Of a stretch of 64,000 nt of DNA, positions 41,755-49,723 are shown in pieces. The translations under genes and the position numbers were made by a program. Positions within the stretch are counted from its first letter, which is position 1. Every line of letters starts with the position of its first letter. The DNA is from Lysobacter enzymogenes. Lineage in GTDB: Bacteria > Pseudomonadota > Gammaproteobacteria > Xanthomonadales > Xanthomonadaceae. Location: the NCBI RefSeq assembly GCF_023617245.1, contig NZ_CP067396.1, positions 3,968,001 to 4,032,000 on the forward strand. The letters are read 5' to 3'. The notes under the pieces were generated by a model. It did not search any database and had not been told where the DNA came from. It was given only the letters and a program-made list of their open reading frames with translations.

Positions 41755-41791
41755 GCGCGCCCGCGGCGCGAAAGGCGTGCTGCGGCGCAGC

Positions 41792-41821
41792 TTGCCGCGT
41801 GCCGGCCGGCGCCACTAGCGT
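41792..41821 (+). promoter_or_regulatory. Promoter of six-Cys gene 3
   Basis: TTGCCG (41792-41797) and TAGCGT (41816-41821) are 18 nt apart, 43 bp upstream of the gene start. Confidence 0.55.
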
Positions 41822-41829
41822 GGCCCGGC

Positions 41830-41845
41830 CAGATGGACTGGCGCC
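41830..41845 (+). promoter_or_regulatory. Conserved leader element, copy 3
   Basis: CAGATGGACTGGCGCC begins 8 nt after the -10. The embedded ATGGACTGGCGCCACGCATAG would encode a six-residue peptide MDWRHA, ending 11 nt before the six-Cys gene 3 start. Confidence 0.6.
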
Positions 41846-41863
41846 ACGCATAGGACGCACCCC

Positions 41864-42103
41864 ATGGAACTGCGCTTGTTGAAGGCCGGCCGCCGCCGCG
41901 CCCACCTGGCGGCGCTCGCCGCCGCCGTGTTCGGTTTCGCCGCTTCGCTCGGAGCGACCGCAGCGGTCGACCGCTGCCACCAGTGCTACACCGACCTGTT
42001 GCTGCCGTGCCAGGCCAACACGCCCAACGCCACGCCGAGCTGCTGGGTGCAGTACCGCGCCTGTCTCACCGCCAACCGCTGCCAGATCGTCATCGAACCC
42101 TGA
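41864..42103 (+). CDS. Small exported six-cysteine protein 3, 79 aa
   Basis: Third paralogue. A basic start (KAGRRRAHL) is followed by the hydrophobic core AALAAAVFGFAASLGATAA. The mature part carries C-x2-C-x7-C-x10-C-x6-C-x5-C, with the same first and last spacings as copies 1 and 2. It has its own promoter and leader element. No strong ribosome site (AGGACG 9 bases upstream). Confidence 0.72.
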   Translation: MELRLLKAGRRRAHLAALAAAVFGFAASLGATAAVDRCHQCYTDLLLPCQANTPNATPSCWVQYRACLTANRCQIVIEP

Positions 42104-42141
42104 GCCGCGCCGCGGCCGCGCACGATCCGCCTCTCGCTTGC

Positions 42142-42164
42142 CCCGCTGCGTTCGCCGCAGCGGG
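42142..42164 (+). terminator. Hairpin after six-Cys gene 3
   Basis: CCCGCTGCG (42142-42150) pairs perfectly with CGCAGCGGG (42156-42164) over a 5-nt loop. There is no T-run, so its function as a terminator is uncertain. Confidence 0.4.
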
Positions 42165-42291
42165 CGCCGTGCGGGCGGGTACGCGCCGCGCCGCCGCATG
42201 CTCGCGCGCGTCGCCACGACGGCCCGGCCACGATCCCGGCCGCCGCGGCGTTCGCGCTTCGCCACCCGACCACCCGCCCGGAGAAACCCCA

Positions 42292-42513
42292 ATGAGCTTG
42301 CGCAAGCCCACCGCCCTGGCCGCCCTGGCCGTCGCCGTTTTCGGATTCGCCGCTTCGCTGACCGCCTCGGCCCAGATCGACCAATGCGAGCGTTGCCGCG
42401 TGGTCTGGGAGGACTGCCTGCTGCACGCCGAGAACCAGGCGCAGACCCAGGCCTGCGATCGCGCTTACGGCCAGTGCATGAGCCCGATCGACTGCCCGGC
42501 GCCGGAAGCCTGA
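42292..42513 (+). CDS. Small exported six-cysteine protein 4, 73 aa
   Basis: Fourth paralogue. A short basic start (SLRKPT) precedes the core LAALAVAVFGFAASLTASA and a cleavage site before QIDQC. The Cys spacing is C-x2-C-x6-C-x12-C-x6-C-x5-C. It lacks the leader element seen upstream of copies 1-3. GGAG lies 9 bases before ATG 42292. The mature part is more acidic than in the other copies. Confidence 0.72.
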   Translation: MSLRKPTALAALAVAVFGFAASLTASAQIDQCERCRVVWEDCLLHAENQAQTQACDRAYGQCMSPIDCPAPEA

Positions 42514-42679
42514 GCCTCGCCGCGCCGGCCGCGGCCGGCGCGGTTCCCGCGCGGGCGCCGCCCGCCGGGTACGGCCGCAACGCAGCCGCTGCGGCGGTCG
42601 CCGCGGCCGATCCGCCGCCACGCCCACGATCTGCGTACGAACCGTTCGCTCGCGCTCGCCCGGGCGGTATCGATTGGGC

Positions 42680-42685
42680 GATAAT
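42680..42685 (+). promoter_or_regulatory. Probable -10 for pyrD
   Basis: GATAAT lies 36 bp upstream of the pyrD GTG; no clear -35 hexamer. Confidence 0.35.
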
Positions 42686-42720
42686 CGGCGTTCCCCGTCC
42701 GAGCGGCCCGCAACGAACTC

Positions 42721-43782
42721 GTGTATAGCCTCGCCCGCCCCTTTTTGTTCGGACTGGATGCCGAACGAGCCCACGGCCTCGGCCTCTCCGCGCTGGAAAC
42801 GGCTTATCGCAGCGGCCTCAATCCGCTGGTGGCGCGCGCGCCCAAGCCGCTGCCGACCAAGGTGCTGGGCCTGAGTTTTCCCAACCCGGTCGGCCTGGCC
42901 GCCGGCCTGGACAAGAACGGCGCCCACATCGACGCCCTGCTGGCGCTGGGTTTCGGCTTCGTCGAGATCGGCACCGTGACCCCGCGCGCGCAGCAGGGCA
43001 ATCCGCGTCCGCGCATGTTCCGCCTGCCCGAGCAGCAAGCGGTGATCAACCGCCTGGGCTTCAACAACGAAGGCGTCGACGCGCTGGTGCGCAACGTGTC
43101 CAAGGCGCGCCGCCGCGGCGGCGGCCTGCTCGGCATCAACATCGGCAAGAACAAGGACACCCCCAACGACCAGGCCGAGCGCGATTACCTGCACTGCCTG
43201 GAACGGGTCTATCCGCTGGCCGACTACATCACCGTCAACATCTCCTCGCCCAACACCGCGGGCCTGCGCGAATTGCAGGAAGAGCAGTCGCTGCGCCGGC
43301 TGATCGGCAACCTGCGCGAGGCGCAGGAAACGTTCGCCGCGCGCGAGGGCCGGCGCGTGCCGATGCTGGTCAAGATCGCCCCGGACCTGTCCGACGACGA
43401 CATCGAGGCCGCCAGCCGGGTGCTGGCCGAGCTGCAGGTCGACGGCGTGATCGCCACCAACACCACGGTCGCGCGCGAAGGCGTGGAACGCAGCGCGCAC
43501 GCGGGCGAGGCCGGCGGGCTGTCGGGCCGGCCGCTGATGGCCCAGGCCACCGCGGTGCTGCGGCGGATGCGCACGCGCCTGCCCGAGCACATTCCCATGA
43601 TCGGCGTCGGCGGCATCCTCAGCGGCGCCGACGCGGTCACCAAGATGGCCGCCGGCGCGAGCCTGGTGCAGGTCTATTCGGGCCTGGTCTACCGCGGCCC
43701 GGCGCTGATCGGCGAATGCGTCGACGCGATCCGCCGGCGCAAGGAAGCTCCCAGCCGCGGCCACGTGCCGCCGCAGATTTGA
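42721..43782 (+). CDS. pyrD: Dihydroorotate dehydrogenase (quinone), class 2
   Basis: This 353-residue membrane-associated flavoenzyme oxidises dihydroorotate to orotate with quinone in pyrimidine synthesis. The N-terminal helical extension (MYSLARPFLFGLDAERAHGL) that marks class 2 is present. FMN and substrate motifs are seen at NPVGLAAGLDKNGAHIDAL, GFVEIGTVTPRAQ.GNPRPR and VNISSPNTAGLR (catalytic Ser175), with GLSGRPLM and IGVGGI near the phosphate site. The start is GTG. Confidence 0.96.
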   Translation: MYSLARPFLFGLDAERAHGLGLSALETAYRSGLNPLVARAPKPLPTKVLGLSFPNPVGLAAGLDKNGAHIDALLALGFGFVEIGTVTPRAQQGNPRPRMFRLPEQQAVINRLGFNNEGVDALVRNVSKARRRGGGLLGINIGKNKDTPNDQAERDYLHCLERVYPLADYITVNISSPNTAGLRELQEEQSLRRLIGNLREAQETFAAREGRRVPMLVKIAPDLSDDDIEAASRVLAELQVDGVIATNTTVAREGVERSAHAGEAGGLSGRPLMAQATAVLRRMRTRLPEHIPMIGVGGILSGADAVTKMAAGASLVQVYSGLVYRGPALIGECVDAIRRRKEAPSRGHVPPQI

Positions 43783-43876
43783 ATCGGCGCGAGCCCGCGC
43801 CGACCCGTCACCGCCCGAGCCCGCAGCGAGCCGCCGTCATTCCGCTTTCCGCCCCCAACCCGAAGTCCGCGCGCGC

Positions 43877-44917
43877 ATGAGCCCGAACGTCCGCATCGTG
43901 CGCGATGCGCCGCTGCAAACCCGCAATACCTTCGGCGTCGCCGCGCGCGCGCCGTGGCTGGTGTCGGTCGACGACGCCCGCGCCCTGCCCGAGGCGCTGG
44001 CCGCGCCGCCGCTGCGCGAAGGCCTCGCCCTGGCCATCGGCGGCGGCAGCAACCTGCTGTTCGCCGGCGATCCCGACGGCGCGGTGCTCGAACTCAGCGG
44101 CCGCCAGGTGCGGGTGCTGGACGACGACGGCGAGCGCGCGATCCTGCGCGCCGATGCCGGCGTGCCCTGGCACGGGCTGGTGATGCAGTCGCTGGAGCAA
44201 GGCTACGCCGGGCTCGAGAACCTGGCGCTGATCCCCGGCACCGTCGGCGCCTGCCCGATCCAGAACATCGGCGCCTACGGCGTGGAAGTGCGCGAGTTCG
44301 TGCATGCGGTCGAGGCCTACGAGCCGGGCACCGGCCAGTGGCACCGCTTCGACAACGCCGCCTGCGCCTTCGGCTACCGCGACAGCCGGTTCAAGCGCGA
44401 GGCCGACCGCTACCTGATCGCCGCGGTCGAATTCGCATTGCCGCGCCACGCCGCGCCCAAGCTCGACTACGCCGGCATCGGCGAGGAACTGGCCGCGCGC
44501 GGGGTGAGCGCGCCGACGCCGCGCGACATCGCCGACGCGGTCGTCGCCATCCGCCGCCGCAAGCTGCCCGACCCGGCCGTGCTCGGCAACGCCGGCAGTT
44601 TCTTCAAGAACCCGATCGTGCCGGCGGCGCAGGCGCAGGCGCTGCTGGCGCAGTACCCGTCGATGCCGGCGTTCCGCGGCGACAGCGAAGCCACCCGCAA
44701 GCTCTCGGCCGCCTGGCTGATCGACGGCTGCGGCTGGAAGGGCCACCGCGACGGCGACGCCGGCGTGTCCGCCGCGCACGCGCTGGTGCTGGTCAACCAC
44801 GGCGGCGCCAGCGGCGCGCAACTGCTCGACCTCGCCCGCCGCATCGCCGACTCGGTGCGCGAGCGCTTCGGGGTGGCGATCGAACCCGAACCGCGCATCG
44901 TCGGCGCGCGCTGGTGA
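43877..44917 (+). CDS. murB: UDP-N-acetylenolpyruvoylglucosamine reductase
   Basis: This 346-residue FAD enzyme reduces UDP-GlcNAc-enolpyruvate to UDP-MurNAc in peptidoglycan synthesis. Type I MurB features are NTFGV at the start, GGGSNLLF (FAD site), IPGTVGACPIQNIGAYG, YRDSRFK, the catalytic Ser241 in GNAGSFFKNP and a Glu near the C-terminus (IEPEPRIVG). Its stop overlaps the next start as GTGA. Confidence 0.96.
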   Translation: MSPNVRIVRDAPLQTRNTFGVAARAPWLVSVDDARALPEALAAPPLREGLALAIGGGSNLLFAGDPDGAVLELSGRQVRVLDDDGERAILRADAGVPWHGLVMQSLEQGYAGLENLALIPGTVGACPIQNIGAYGVEVREFVHAVEAYEPGTGQWHRFDNAACAFGYRDSRFKREADRYLIAAVEFALPRHAAPKLDYAGIGEELAARGVSAPTPRDIADAVVAIRRRKLPDPAVLGNAGSFFKNPIVPAAQAQALLAQYPSMPAFRGDSEATRKLSAAWLIDGCGWKGHRDGDAGVSAAHALVLVNHGGASGAQLLDLARRIADSVRERFGVAIEPEPRIVGARW

Positions 44918-45840
44918 GCGCCGGCGCGCCCGCCGCCTCCACCACCCAGCCGATGCGCGCCGCCGGCCTGATGCTGGCAAGCACGCTGAGCTTCGGCATC
45001 ATGGCCATCGCCATCCGCCTGGCCTCGCAATCGCTGCACACCTTCGAAGTCGCGTTCTTCCGCAACCTGTTCGGGCTGATGGCGGTGCTGCCGCTGCTGC
45101 TGAGCGCGCGCCGCGCCGAACTGCGCACGCGCCAGCTGCCCAAGTACTTCGTGCGCTGCGCGATCGGCATGGTGTCGATGCTGTGCGGGTTCTGGGCGAT
45201 CGGCCACCTGCCGCTGGCGCAGGCGATCTCGCTGACCTACTCCACCCCGATCTTCGTCACCATCGCCGCGGCGCTGTTCCTGCACGAACAGGTGCGCGCG
45301 CGGCGCTGGGCGGCGGTCGCCGCCGGCTTCCTCGGCGTGCTGGTGATCGTGCGCCCGGGCTCGACCGAGTTCTCGGTCGACAGCCTCGCCGCGCTGGCCG
45401 CGGCGGTGCTCGGCGGGGTGATCTCGATCCAGATCAAGCAACTGTCCCGGATCGACTCGGCCAACACCATCGTCCTGTACACCTACGCGTTCTGGGTGCC
45501 GATGTCGCTGATTCCCGCGCTGTTCGTGTGGCAGTGGCCGCAGGGCGTCGCCTGGGTCTGGATCGTCGCCGCCGGCGTGTTCGGCACCGGCGGCCAGGTG
45601 CTGTGGACGCATGCGCTCAAGCTCGGCGAAGTCTCGGCGCTGACGCCGATCAGCTTCGTGCAGTTGCCGCTGGTGTCGGTCGCCGGCTGGCTGTGGTTCC
45701 ACGAGACGCTGGACCGCTACACGGTGATCGGCGCAGCGATCATCCTCGGCTCGAACGCGTACATCGCCCATCGCGAGGCGCTGCTGGCGCGCAAGAAGGC
45801 ATCGGCGGCGGCCACCGCGGGGGCGGCGCCGGGCGAATAG
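44914..45840 (+). CDS. EamA/DMT-family transporter
   Basis: This 308-residue inner-membrane protein has ten hydrophobic segments arranged as two EamA repeats (for example AGLMLASTLSFGIMAIAIRL and LISIQ..FGTGGQVLWTHALKLGEVSALTPISFVQLPL). Drug/metabolite exporters of this type move small metabolites, and the substrate is unknown. The GTG start overlaps the murB stop by 4 nt, so it is translationally coupled to it. Confidence 0.88.
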   Translation: MSAGAPAASTTQPMRAAGLMLASTLSFGIMAIAIRLASQSLHTFEVAFFRNLFGLMAVLPLLLSARRAELRTRQLPKYFVRCAIGMVSMLCGFWAIGHLPLAQAISLTYSTPIFVTIAAALFLHEQVRARRWAAVAAGFLGVLVIVRPGSTEFSVDSLAALAAAVLGGVISIQIKQLSRIDSANTIVLYTYAFWVPMSLIPALFVWQWPQGVAWVWIVAAGVFGTGGQVLWTHALKLGEVSALTPISFVQLPLVSVAGWLWFHETLDRYTVIGAAIILGSNAYIAHREALLARKKASAAATAGAAPGE

Positions 45841-45856
45841 GCGCCGCCGCGCGCGA

Positions 45857-46837
45857 TCAAGGAGCGCCGGCGGCGGACTTGCGGGCCAGATCCTGGCGCA
45901 CGAACGCCAGCGCTTCCTGCACCCGGTCGTCGGACTTCAACACGACGTCGGGCACCACGCCCACGCCTTCGATGCTCCTGCCGGAGCGGGTCCGGATCTC
46001 GCAGTTCGGGATATAGGCGACGTAGTCGTCGGTGGCGATCTGCGCGACCGGATTGCCCGCGCCCGCGGTGGTCGTGCCCAGGACGGTGGCCCGTCCGCTG
46101 TCCTGGCCGATCAGCGCGAAGTACTCGGCGGCCGAGCCGGTTTTCTCCGACACCAGGATGTAGACCGGGGTCCGGTAGAACTTGGGCGCCGGCGAATAGT
46201 GATAAGGCACCTCGCCGTTCTTCCAGGCCGTCTCGCCCTTGCACTTCTTCTGCAGCAACCCCTGATAGGCCTCGTCCTGGAAAAGATGCTGGTAGACGAA
46301 GCCGTTGGCGCGGCCGTCGCCGCCGCCGTCGCGGCTGATGTCGAACACCAGCGCCTTGACGCCGCTGAGGAACTGCAGCGCCGCGGTGATCTTGGCGAAG
46401 GCGGCGTCGTCGGCGACGTGCTGGGTCCACTTCACGTAGCCGATCTGGCCCGGAAGGATGCGCACTTCGACCCAACCGCCGTTCGCGTCGGCGGGCAGCG
46501 CCGGCGCCGTGGCCGTTGGCGGGACGGCCGAAGCGGTACCGGCCGGCTTCGGAATGCCCACGTAGAAATGCTTGTCGTGGCTGCGGTTGCGCAGCGCCTG
46601 GGTCAGTTGCCTGGCCTGGTCGGCCGGAGCGGCCTGCACGAATTCCGGGGACTTGCCCGTCTCGCGCGCCGCCTTGCACAGGGCCTTGGCCTTGACCGGA
46701 TCGAAGTAGATCTTGTCCAGCGCGCCGCAGACGAAGTCCGGCAGGCTTTCGCGATCGGGCGGCGCCGCGAGGGAATCGAGCGGGAGGCACATCGCTGCGA
46801 GGGCGAGGGCGAGCAAGGGCGCTTTGTCGACGATCAT
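45857..46837 (-). CDS. Exported S41-family peptidase
   Basis: This 326-residue protein has a Sec signal (DKAPLLALALAAMCLPLDSLA) and a tail-specific-protease fold: a helical N-terminal part, then IGYVKWTQHV...VKALVFDISRDGGGDGRANG and ILVSEKTGSAAEYFALIGQD, where the Ser of TGSAAE is the likely nucleophile. No PDZ domain is visible. A C-terminal strand ends at GVGVVPDVVL. The start at 46837 is favoured over ATG 46900 because it begins the signal peptide. Confidence 0.82.
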   Translation of the reverse strand: MIVDKAPLLALALAAMCLPLDSLAAPPDRESLPDFVCGALDKIYFDPVKAKALCKAARETGKSPEFVQAAPADQARQLTQALRNRSHDKHFYVGIPKPAGTASAVPPTATAPALPADANGGWVEVRILPGQIGYVKWTQHVADDAAFAKITAALQFLSGVKALVFDISRDGGGDGRANGFVYQHLFQDEAYQGLLQKKCKGETAWKNGEVPYHYSPAPKFYRTPVYILVSEKTGSAAEYFALIGQDSGRATVLGTTTAGAGNPVAQIATDDYVAYIPNCEIRTRSGRSIEGVGVVPDVVLKSDDRVQEALAFVRQDLARKSAAGAP

Positions 46838-47401
46838 GGCGCAACGGGCGGTGGAAAGGCGGCGATTATATCGACGCGCCAACAGCGCTCCAATGAGCAA
46901 AAAGACAGCTAAAAATCACCTAGCGGCACGTAATTTCAGCACTCTTTTTACGCACTATTTCTTCGACTGCGACGGCGCTCCTCGCATGGCCGCCGACGCT
47001 CTCCGGCGCCAGCTAGATTCGCTACGCGCCAGCATCGACCCGGCCTGCACCCAAGCCGCGGCCGCAGGCGGCGCCGCGCGGATTCTCGACGTCACAACGC
47101 GCGCTTGACCGCGGGCACATCGACGCATTCATCGAACCCGGTCACATGTTGCAGCGCACGACCGCTCGCCCGGCGGACCCGGTTGCGTGACCGCTATCGG
47201 GGCAAAAACGGCCACCCGCGGCCACATTCGCGGCCAATCTGGTCCACGGTCGAAAAACCCCGCCGGCGCCGATTGACCCGTCATCTCCCCACCGTTATCC
47301 AGACGCAGCAGTACGGAGAGGAACCGGCCGCGCGCACGCCCTAGCACGCGCCGGATGCGCGTTTCGCTCTGCCTTCATGACGATCACAGGAGAGAGAGTT
47401 C
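46838..47401. other. Divergent intergenic region with an AT-rich patch
   Basis: A 564-bp gap between the S41 peptidase and the pectin-acetylesterase-family gene. An AT-rich patch at 46895-46975 is likely promoter DNA. A 71-codon frame from ATG 46893 lacks a ribosome site and is not called. The ribosome site GGAGAGAG lies at the end of this gap. Confidence 0.5.
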
Positions 47402-48805
47402 ATGGCCGCATTGAGCCGTTACGTCGCCGTCGCCCTGATGGGCGGCGCCGTCGCGTTTTCCAGCCTGCCTTCGCAGGCCGAACAGGGCGATTACGGGTTC
47501 TTCCAGACCCTGAAGAACCTGGTGTCCCCGCCCAAGCCCGACAACAAGGTGCAGCCCAAGCAGCGCACCGGCCAGTACCCGCTGCTGAGCGCCGACGCGG
47601 GCCGCGCCAGCGGCTTCGACCCGGGCGCCTATTACCAGTGGCAGACCGTGCAGCTGCCGGCCGAGACCGGCGCCATCTGCGGCAACGGTTCGCCGTACAA
47701 GATCTTCGTCAACCGCGTTCCCGACACCACCAACACCATCATCTACATGGAAGGCGGCGGCGCGTGCTGGGATTACGCCAGCTGCACCGGCGCCACCGGC
47801 GTGCGCGGCGCGCGCAATCCCAACGGCGTGCCCGACGACTACATGAAGCTGCTCAATCCCGGCGCCAGCCTGGTCAGCCCGTTCGTGACCCGCGTGAGCC
47901 CGTTCGACGCGGTCAAGACCCAGGGCTGGAACATGGTCTACGTGCCGTACTGCACCGGCGACATCTACAGCGGCGACAAGGTCGCGGTGTACGACGATCC
48001 GAGCGGGCAGAAGCCGCCGCTGGTGTGGCACCACAACGGCCTGCGCAACACCCGCGCGATCATCGCCTGGCTCAAGGACAACCTGCCGCGCCCGGGCCAG
48101 ATGCTCAACACCGGCTGCAGCGCCGGCGGCGCCGGCAGCCTGATCTCCTACGACACCTTCCGCACCGACGTCGCGCCGACCCAGGGCTTCCTGATCGACG
48201 ACTCCGGCCCGATCTTCCCGACCCCGAAGAACGCCAACCCGGCCGAATATCCCTCGCAGCCGCTGATGACCAAGATCCGCGACGTGTGGGGCCTGGACGC
48301 GCCCAACGGCCCGCTGGCCTTCCTCGCCGCCGGCCTGCCGCAGATGGACCTCAACGAACTGGGTTCGATCTACCCGGCGCTGTCGAGCAAGCACACCGGC
48401 GACCGCCTCGGCCACACCCACTTCTGGCAGGACCTGAACTACTCGTCGTACTCGTACGAGCGTTTCCACGACGACATCGCTCAGGCGCCGAACCAGGCGG
48501 CCAAGGAAGCGCTGATCCACGCCAAGTGGGGCACCGACACCCAGCGCCTGTCCGCGCGCCTCAACGGCCTGGACAACTTCGGCGGCTACTTCCCGCAGTA
48601 CCGCGCGCTCAACGAAAGCCACTGCACCACCATCGTCGACTTCAAGAACGGCGACGTGCAGGCGCAGAACCTGGAACTGAAGAACTTCATCGACTCGGTG
48701 CTCGACGGCAACGGCAAGGTGCTCGACGCCAGCGAAACCAGCGATGCGGCCGACAAGGCCAAGCCCTTCAACTTCCTGTACTGGCTGGTGGACCAGCTGA
48801 TCTGA
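47402..48805 (+). CDS. Pectin-acetylesterase-family (PF03283) exported hydrolase
   Basis: This 467-residue alpha/beta hydrolase has a Sec signal (ends SQAEQ, about residue 27). Family motifs are IIYMEGGGACWDYASC (oxyanion region), the nucleophile elbow GCSAGGAGS (Ser240), LIDDSGPIF (acid) and NESHCTT (His). Bacterial members are often annotated as pectin acetylesterases but may act on other esters. GGAGAGAGA lies 4 bases upstream of the ATG. A helical membrane-anchored protein follows 13 bp downstream in the same operon. Confidence 0.85.
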   Translation: MAALSRYVAVALMGGAVAFSSLPSQAEQGDYGFFQTLKNLVSPPKPDNKVQPKQRTGQYPLLSADAGRASGFDPGAYYQWQTVQLPAETGAICGNGSPYKIFVNRVPDTTNTIIYMEGGGACWDYASCTGATGVRGARNPNGVPDDYMKLLNPGASLVSPFVTRVSPFDAVKTQGWNMVYVPYCTGDIYSGDKVAVYDDPSGQKPPLVWHHNGLRNTRAIIAWLKDNLPRPGQMLNTGCSAGGAGSLISYDTFRTDVAPTQGFLIDDSGPIFPTPKNANPAEYPSQPLMTKIRDVWGLDAPNGPLAFLAAGLPQMDLNELGSIYPALSSKHTGDRLGHTHFWQDLNYSSYSYERFHDDIAQAPNQAAKEALIHAKWGTDTQRLSARLNGLDNFGGYFPQYRALNESHCTTIVDFKNGDVQAQNLELKNFIDSVLDGNGKVLDASETSDAADKAKPFNFLYWLVDQLI

Positions 48806-48818
48806 CCGGCGACGCGGC

Positions 48819-49451
48819 ATGAAGCGAAACACTCTCATGCTGGGCCTGGCCCTGACCGCCGCGGCGCTCGCCGCGGCGGTCAGCCTGGGCTCGTGGCCGT
48901 TTTCCTCCAGCCGCGCCGCGGCGACCGCGCAGGCCGGCGGCGACGCCGGCGCCGCGTCCGCCGCGGAAGCAGGCTCCGGCGTGCACGCGATGCTCGCCAC
49001 GCCGCAAGGCCGGCGCTTCCAGCAACGCCGGCAGTTCCAGGACGAGGCCAAGCGCTTCTTCCGCGATGCCGCCGCGCTGGGGCCGGCCGAACGCGAGCGG
49101 CGGGCGCAGGCCTTGCAGGCGCAGATCGACCGCTACGAGCAGGCCGACGAACTGTCGGCCGGCGAGACCATGCTGCTGCGCGTGGGCCTGATCCGCGCCA
49201 CCGTGCCCGACGAAGCGCGCCAGGCGCTGCTGGTGCAGCAACTGGCGCAGCGCTACCGCAGCCAGGCCGCGCAGCACGAACAGGCCTTCGTCGAGCAGCA
49301 GGCGCGCGATCCGAAGTTCCAGGCCTACAAACGCAGCGAAGCGCGGATCGTCGCCGAAACGATGGCGATGCAGCAGATTCCGGGCGGGTTGACCCGCGAC
49401 GAGTACCTGCGCCAGCGCTTGCAGGCCGAACGCGAGCGGATCTACCGCTGA
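48819..49451 (+). CDS. Membrane-anchored helical protein, possible dedicated chaperone of the upstream esterase
   Basis: This 210-residue protein has an N-terminal hydrophobic helix (residues 5-24, uncleaved-looking) followed by a Gly/Ala linker and about 150 residues of almost pure helix (QRRQFQDEAKRFFRDAAALG ... YEQADELSAGETMLLRVGLI, then QQARDPKFQAYKRSEARIVAETMAMQQ). The layout of anchor, linker and extended helical domain is that of lipase-specific foldases (Lif), although I see no Lif motif. It starts 13 bp after the exported esterase, so co-expression is clear. It may help fold or deliver that enzyme. Confidence 0.65.
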   Translation: MKRNTLMLGLALTAAALAAAVSLGSWPFSSSRAAATAQAGGDAGAASAAEAGSGVHAMLATPQGRRFQQRRQFQDEAKRFFRDAAALGPAERERRAQALQAQIDRYEQADELSAGETMLLRVGLIRATVPDEARQALLVQQLAQRYRSQAAQHEQAFVEQQARDPKFQAYKRSEARIVAETMAMQQIPGGLTRDEYLRQRLQAERERIYR

Positions 49452-49524
49452 ACCTTGCGGGAGGGTTTACCGGCCCGATGCATTGAACCTGCGAGCCCGC
49501 CTTCAGGCCCGACGGGCTGAATCT

Positions 49525-49607
49525 GTGGGAGGGCCTTCAGGCCCGACGCTCTTCGCTCGGATCGCGATGACCTGAGCGAAGAGCGTCGGGCCTGAAGGCC
49601 CTCCCAC
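49525..49607. repeat. Perfect 34-bp inverted repeat (GGGAGGGCCTTCAGGCCC family)
   Basis: Bases 49525-49558 are the exact complement of 49574-49607 across a 15-nt loop. The left arm contains GTGGGAGGGCCTTCAGGCCC and GACGCTCTTCGCTC. It is the longest perfect stem of this repeat family in the window. It may also end transcription of the upstream operon. Confidence 0.85.
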
Positions 49608-49723
49608 TGAGCAACACCGTGCCGCGGCGAAAGCCCCACCCACCGGCTAACGAAGCCGCCGACCGGACGCCTTTCGCCGCACTCCGCCGCGACCAGTCCA
49701 AAGCCGCCGCTGCGGCGCACCGC

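Noticed and set aside
40716..42513. Six-Cys proteins considered as bacteriocin precursors with maturation enzymes
   Set aside because: No leader-peptidase, radical SAM, LanM or ABC-peptidase genes are adjacent, and the N-termini look like Sec export signals rather than RiPP leaders. Kept only as one possible role.
46893..47108. Possible 71-residue protein in the gap before the pectin-acetylesterase-family gene
   Set aside because: There is no ribosome site, it overlaps the likely promoter patch, and its composition is not gene-like in the second half.
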